64,000 nt of DNA from Actinomyces oris. Its GTDB lineage: Bacteria > Actinomycetota > Actinomycetes > Actinomycetales > Actinomycetaceae. The stretch is from the NCBI RefSeq assembly GCF_001937445.1, contig NZ_MSKS01000001.1, positions 62,001 to 126,000 on the forward strand, read 5' to 3'. Positions 63,901 to 64,000 of this stretch are shown one piece after another; position 1 is the stretch's first letter; each line of letters begins with the position of its first letter. A program made the translations under genes and the position numbers. The notes under the pieces are model-generated. The model was not told the DNA's origin. It worked only from the letters and a program-made list of their open reading frames with translations, and did not search any database.

Positions 63901-64000
63901 CGCGGCCCCGATAGAGAACTACCGGGCTACTTCGACACGCTTAAGAAACTCGCCTCTACACCAGGCCTCGAGGCGCTCCTCGTCGTCAGACGAGTCACAT
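57970..64000 (+). CDS. PfaA-like type I polyketide/lipid synthase with N-terminal PfaD-like domain (3' truncated by window)
   Basis: One frame stays open from the ATG at 57970 (AAAGGAAA 8 nt upstream) to the window edge, at least 2,010 residues. Domains in order: a TIM-barrel half resembling nitronate monooxygenase (about 1-210); a fuller PfaD-like flavin enoylreductase-type barrel (about 290-580: FIQGPMTRVSD, ECGGHIGP, AGGIHD, LLMGTAYS); a ketosynthase from about 658 with DAACASS (C843), EAHGTGT (H978) and GHTKCAAG (H1018); an acyltransferase from about 1198 with GHSFGE (S1291) and a malonyl-type AFH motif; a linker; an acyl carrier protein with DLGIDSIK (S1838); then the start of what is probably a ketoreductase region. 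The ketosynthase resembles PfaA of polyunsaturated fatty acid synthases. PfaD is normally a separate protein; here it is fused in front. The product is unknown. Confidence 0.9.
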   Translation, partial: MLTVPQIIVLSPFESADQYIPSCASEAGALGIVDISYATNTLEAERFLRSASGAVGVRLSGPPLLPWDVLCDALASCQPDTVLLGSGCLEDDDVTRLIGGDSIILGEAVSCDEACRWIDRGADGVVIRGREGGGSTGDLSSPVILAQILEQHRDAKIWVRGGVGRHTARGLIAAGATGVVLDVQLALMPESDTSETVRRILSAPSLPRSIRRDGEQILPDARGLYSEIPRRERQIGDDALIAKLFSQYYGSVREAVTDMAARIKQTADTWRSVNKLNLLDGRAARAQRTKSPFIQGPMTRVSDVPEFVKEVCDANALGTLALAVASPSQAEALLTQAEAVLQGRTWAVGMLGFLDEALVRRHLELVQQSSASAVVLAGGRPYQEKLLRDAGKQCFVHVPSADLLRTFVAAGARCFVFEGAECGGHIGPLYSLPLWELQVSVLLELVDDHKVAAEDLVIAMAGGIHDSSSVAMALLTAADLVEQGSAVSLLMGTAYSLTTEAVRTGAVTQDFCDVVTSATSSARLETAPGHTTRCAPTPLVEEIHAVRESKIRAGEPDQSIWRCLEEMTLGRLRMATKGLVREGEELRPVPVDKRHEGGLYMTGEVSLLIQSTSNTNELHEGILKGLNEVEERLDELSSSRRANVFEQDSDDQSSWGDGIAIVGMSGLFPGGGGIEEFWTHVLECDDLVTDVPDQRWDKEIFYDPGARNVPRADSARGAFLPAVPFDPVYFGIPPLSLTSIEPVQLLALEAARRALVDAGLTPGEVSETVSIVFGAESGSDLSAGISLRTGLPAFTGVLLDGFDAALPRLTGDSFPGMLANVVSGRVANRLDLSGSNFVVDAACASSLAALKVACHELILGDCDVALAGGADTHNGIGDFVMFSSVGALSKSGQSRPFDREADGIVLGEAVGCVVLKRVGDALRDGDRIYATIRGMGSSSDGRASGLTAPRPEGQRRALERAYRCAGADPASVELIEAHGTGTVLGDRIELQALTDFMTAHGADRGQCVVGSVKSQVGHTKCAAGLVGLVKAALSINQGVLPPTAMLASPNPIWDPGSSPFVFRGTAAPWPREPSARVAGVSAFGFGGTNYHCVLTGEHSKPRYLPDPERPVLTAIRGDSLESAQDVARAAVGVLSEGGSGSDVARMLSERYVSSSAPVQIAFTFRTTEDLSRALHVAVDGVTDPGVHRRSKSMPDTVRLAVLFSGQGSQRTSMARTILQRRPGLSWLVQDQGSLISRCFPPLRFADGEMEQDECAVRRTDRAQRLLAMAELAGWMAFSELGAEVSMLAGHSFGELVALAAGGSMSSSTLYGLARARGEAMRRTGDGGAMTALRAGIEDVTALLDRQGDSSLAIANINSSSQVVVGGPQERVEALERAATEAGIVSRRLSVSAAFHTQQMEPASAELAAAALEMVMAPPKVPVYRNAAATPYGDQDRVGEELASQLRSPVDFARMVRTMADDGATVFLEIGPGRVLSPLVTATTGLECLNLDLNAAADVLPDLAAHLLTRGINLNVGWLRRAMEPTSAIGPEYRGIVVDGMGVDTRGNDIEGLTRRPRPCVAIVESGVSSTGLSRATESPSSVSTSTVSQVGSSTYVQGGEVAESELWVSQTDELLGRPIALDLARAFERPMQLAVADQHQEESAEFHQSARRAPSLSERTGQMTTVNDVVLEYLNTSTKIADRQAEIVRTLMEGVSADKSGEVTEFNERRAEPDSRWLIEASAQQHAWPTSSDGILGDEIKAEDFQLNSGKESTHPSSSIPIVSEAMVDRHDDTPTLASDEVLRTADEVASTEVGHSVGDSVINVHDIVLSVIGERTGYPATMIEDELDLESDLGIDSIKRLEIAGDLVRECGLDVDSMNNNDLEDLSKSRTVAAMTQWLLTQRGVKGETLRSDQDCDPQQSTAESEVVDAQPFRLELRMSEALAPRPLDDGTALRLVRTDHPEETSALASELGTLVHDPNLDEVPPGSVLIDFADDRGPDRELPGYFDTLKKLASTPGLEALLVVRRVT

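Overview
The window is chromosomal DNA from a high-GC Gram-positive bacterium of the Actinomycetales. The order rpmE-prfA-prmC, the sucCD-DUF6350 block, purH-DUF3017, a PcrA with a C-terminal Tudor-like domain and the DivIVA-like/CnoX-like housekeeping genes are typical of actinobacteria. The metabolic mix (alpha-glucan enzymes, glycogen phosphorylase, malate dehydrogenase, amino-sugar use) fits an Actinomyces-like oral or host-associated species. That genus assignment is inference. Core genes are very GC-rich with strong G/C bias at third codon positions; two segments are visibly less GC-rich and look acquired.

Layout. (1) 1-2126: end of rpmE, prfA, prmC. (2) 2127-8194: a lower-GC island bounded by an 81-bp direct repeat of the prmC 3' end. 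It carries a five-gene operon (ROK kinase, sugar MFS transporter, two alpha/beta hydrolases, NanE epimerase) and a divergent GntR-type regulator, with a good operator candidate between them. (3) 8195-11111: orphan MntA-like nucleotidyltransferase, MarR regulator, quinone-oxidoreductase-like enzyme, DJ-1/PfpI protein. (4) 11225-24460: pcrA, two CPBP membrane proteases, two nitroreductases, a sugar acetyltransferase, GH31 and GH13 glycosidases, a ClC channel. (5) 24432-30985: a eukaryotic-type double-domain phosphofructokinase, a small membrane protein, a long imperfect palindrome, sucC, sucD, a DUF6350 protein. (6) 30995-37511: a large unrecognised membrane protein, a ZTP riboswitch before purH, a DUF3017 protein, a dicarboxylate/amino-acid symporter. 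(7) 37613-46171: a CydDC-like ABC exporter pair, mdh with a strong terminator, and a sugar ABC importer without an ATPase gene. (8) 46276-53150: small Zn-ribbon-like protein, a DivIVA-like coiled-coil protein and partner, membrane protein plus lipoprotein pair, CnoX-like protein. (9) 53254-56304: glycogen phosphorylase with an upstream 15-bp palindrome, then a frameshifted transposase remnant. (10) 56500-64000: a lower-GC segment with a cytoplasmic GH13 enzyme followed 45 bp later by one very large open gene, cut by the window edge, that encodes a PfaA-like iterative polyketide/lipid synthase.

How it fits together. Much of the window is central carbon and sugar handling: alpha-glucan breakdown (GH31, GH13, GlgP), glycolysis (PFK), TCA steps (SucCD, Mdh), sugar import and amino-sugar use. 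The most unusual content is the PfaD-like/PfaA-like fusion megasynthase at the right end, paired with a GH13 gene next to an IS remnant. It looks like the left part of a horizontally acquired lipid or glycolipid biosynthesis locus.
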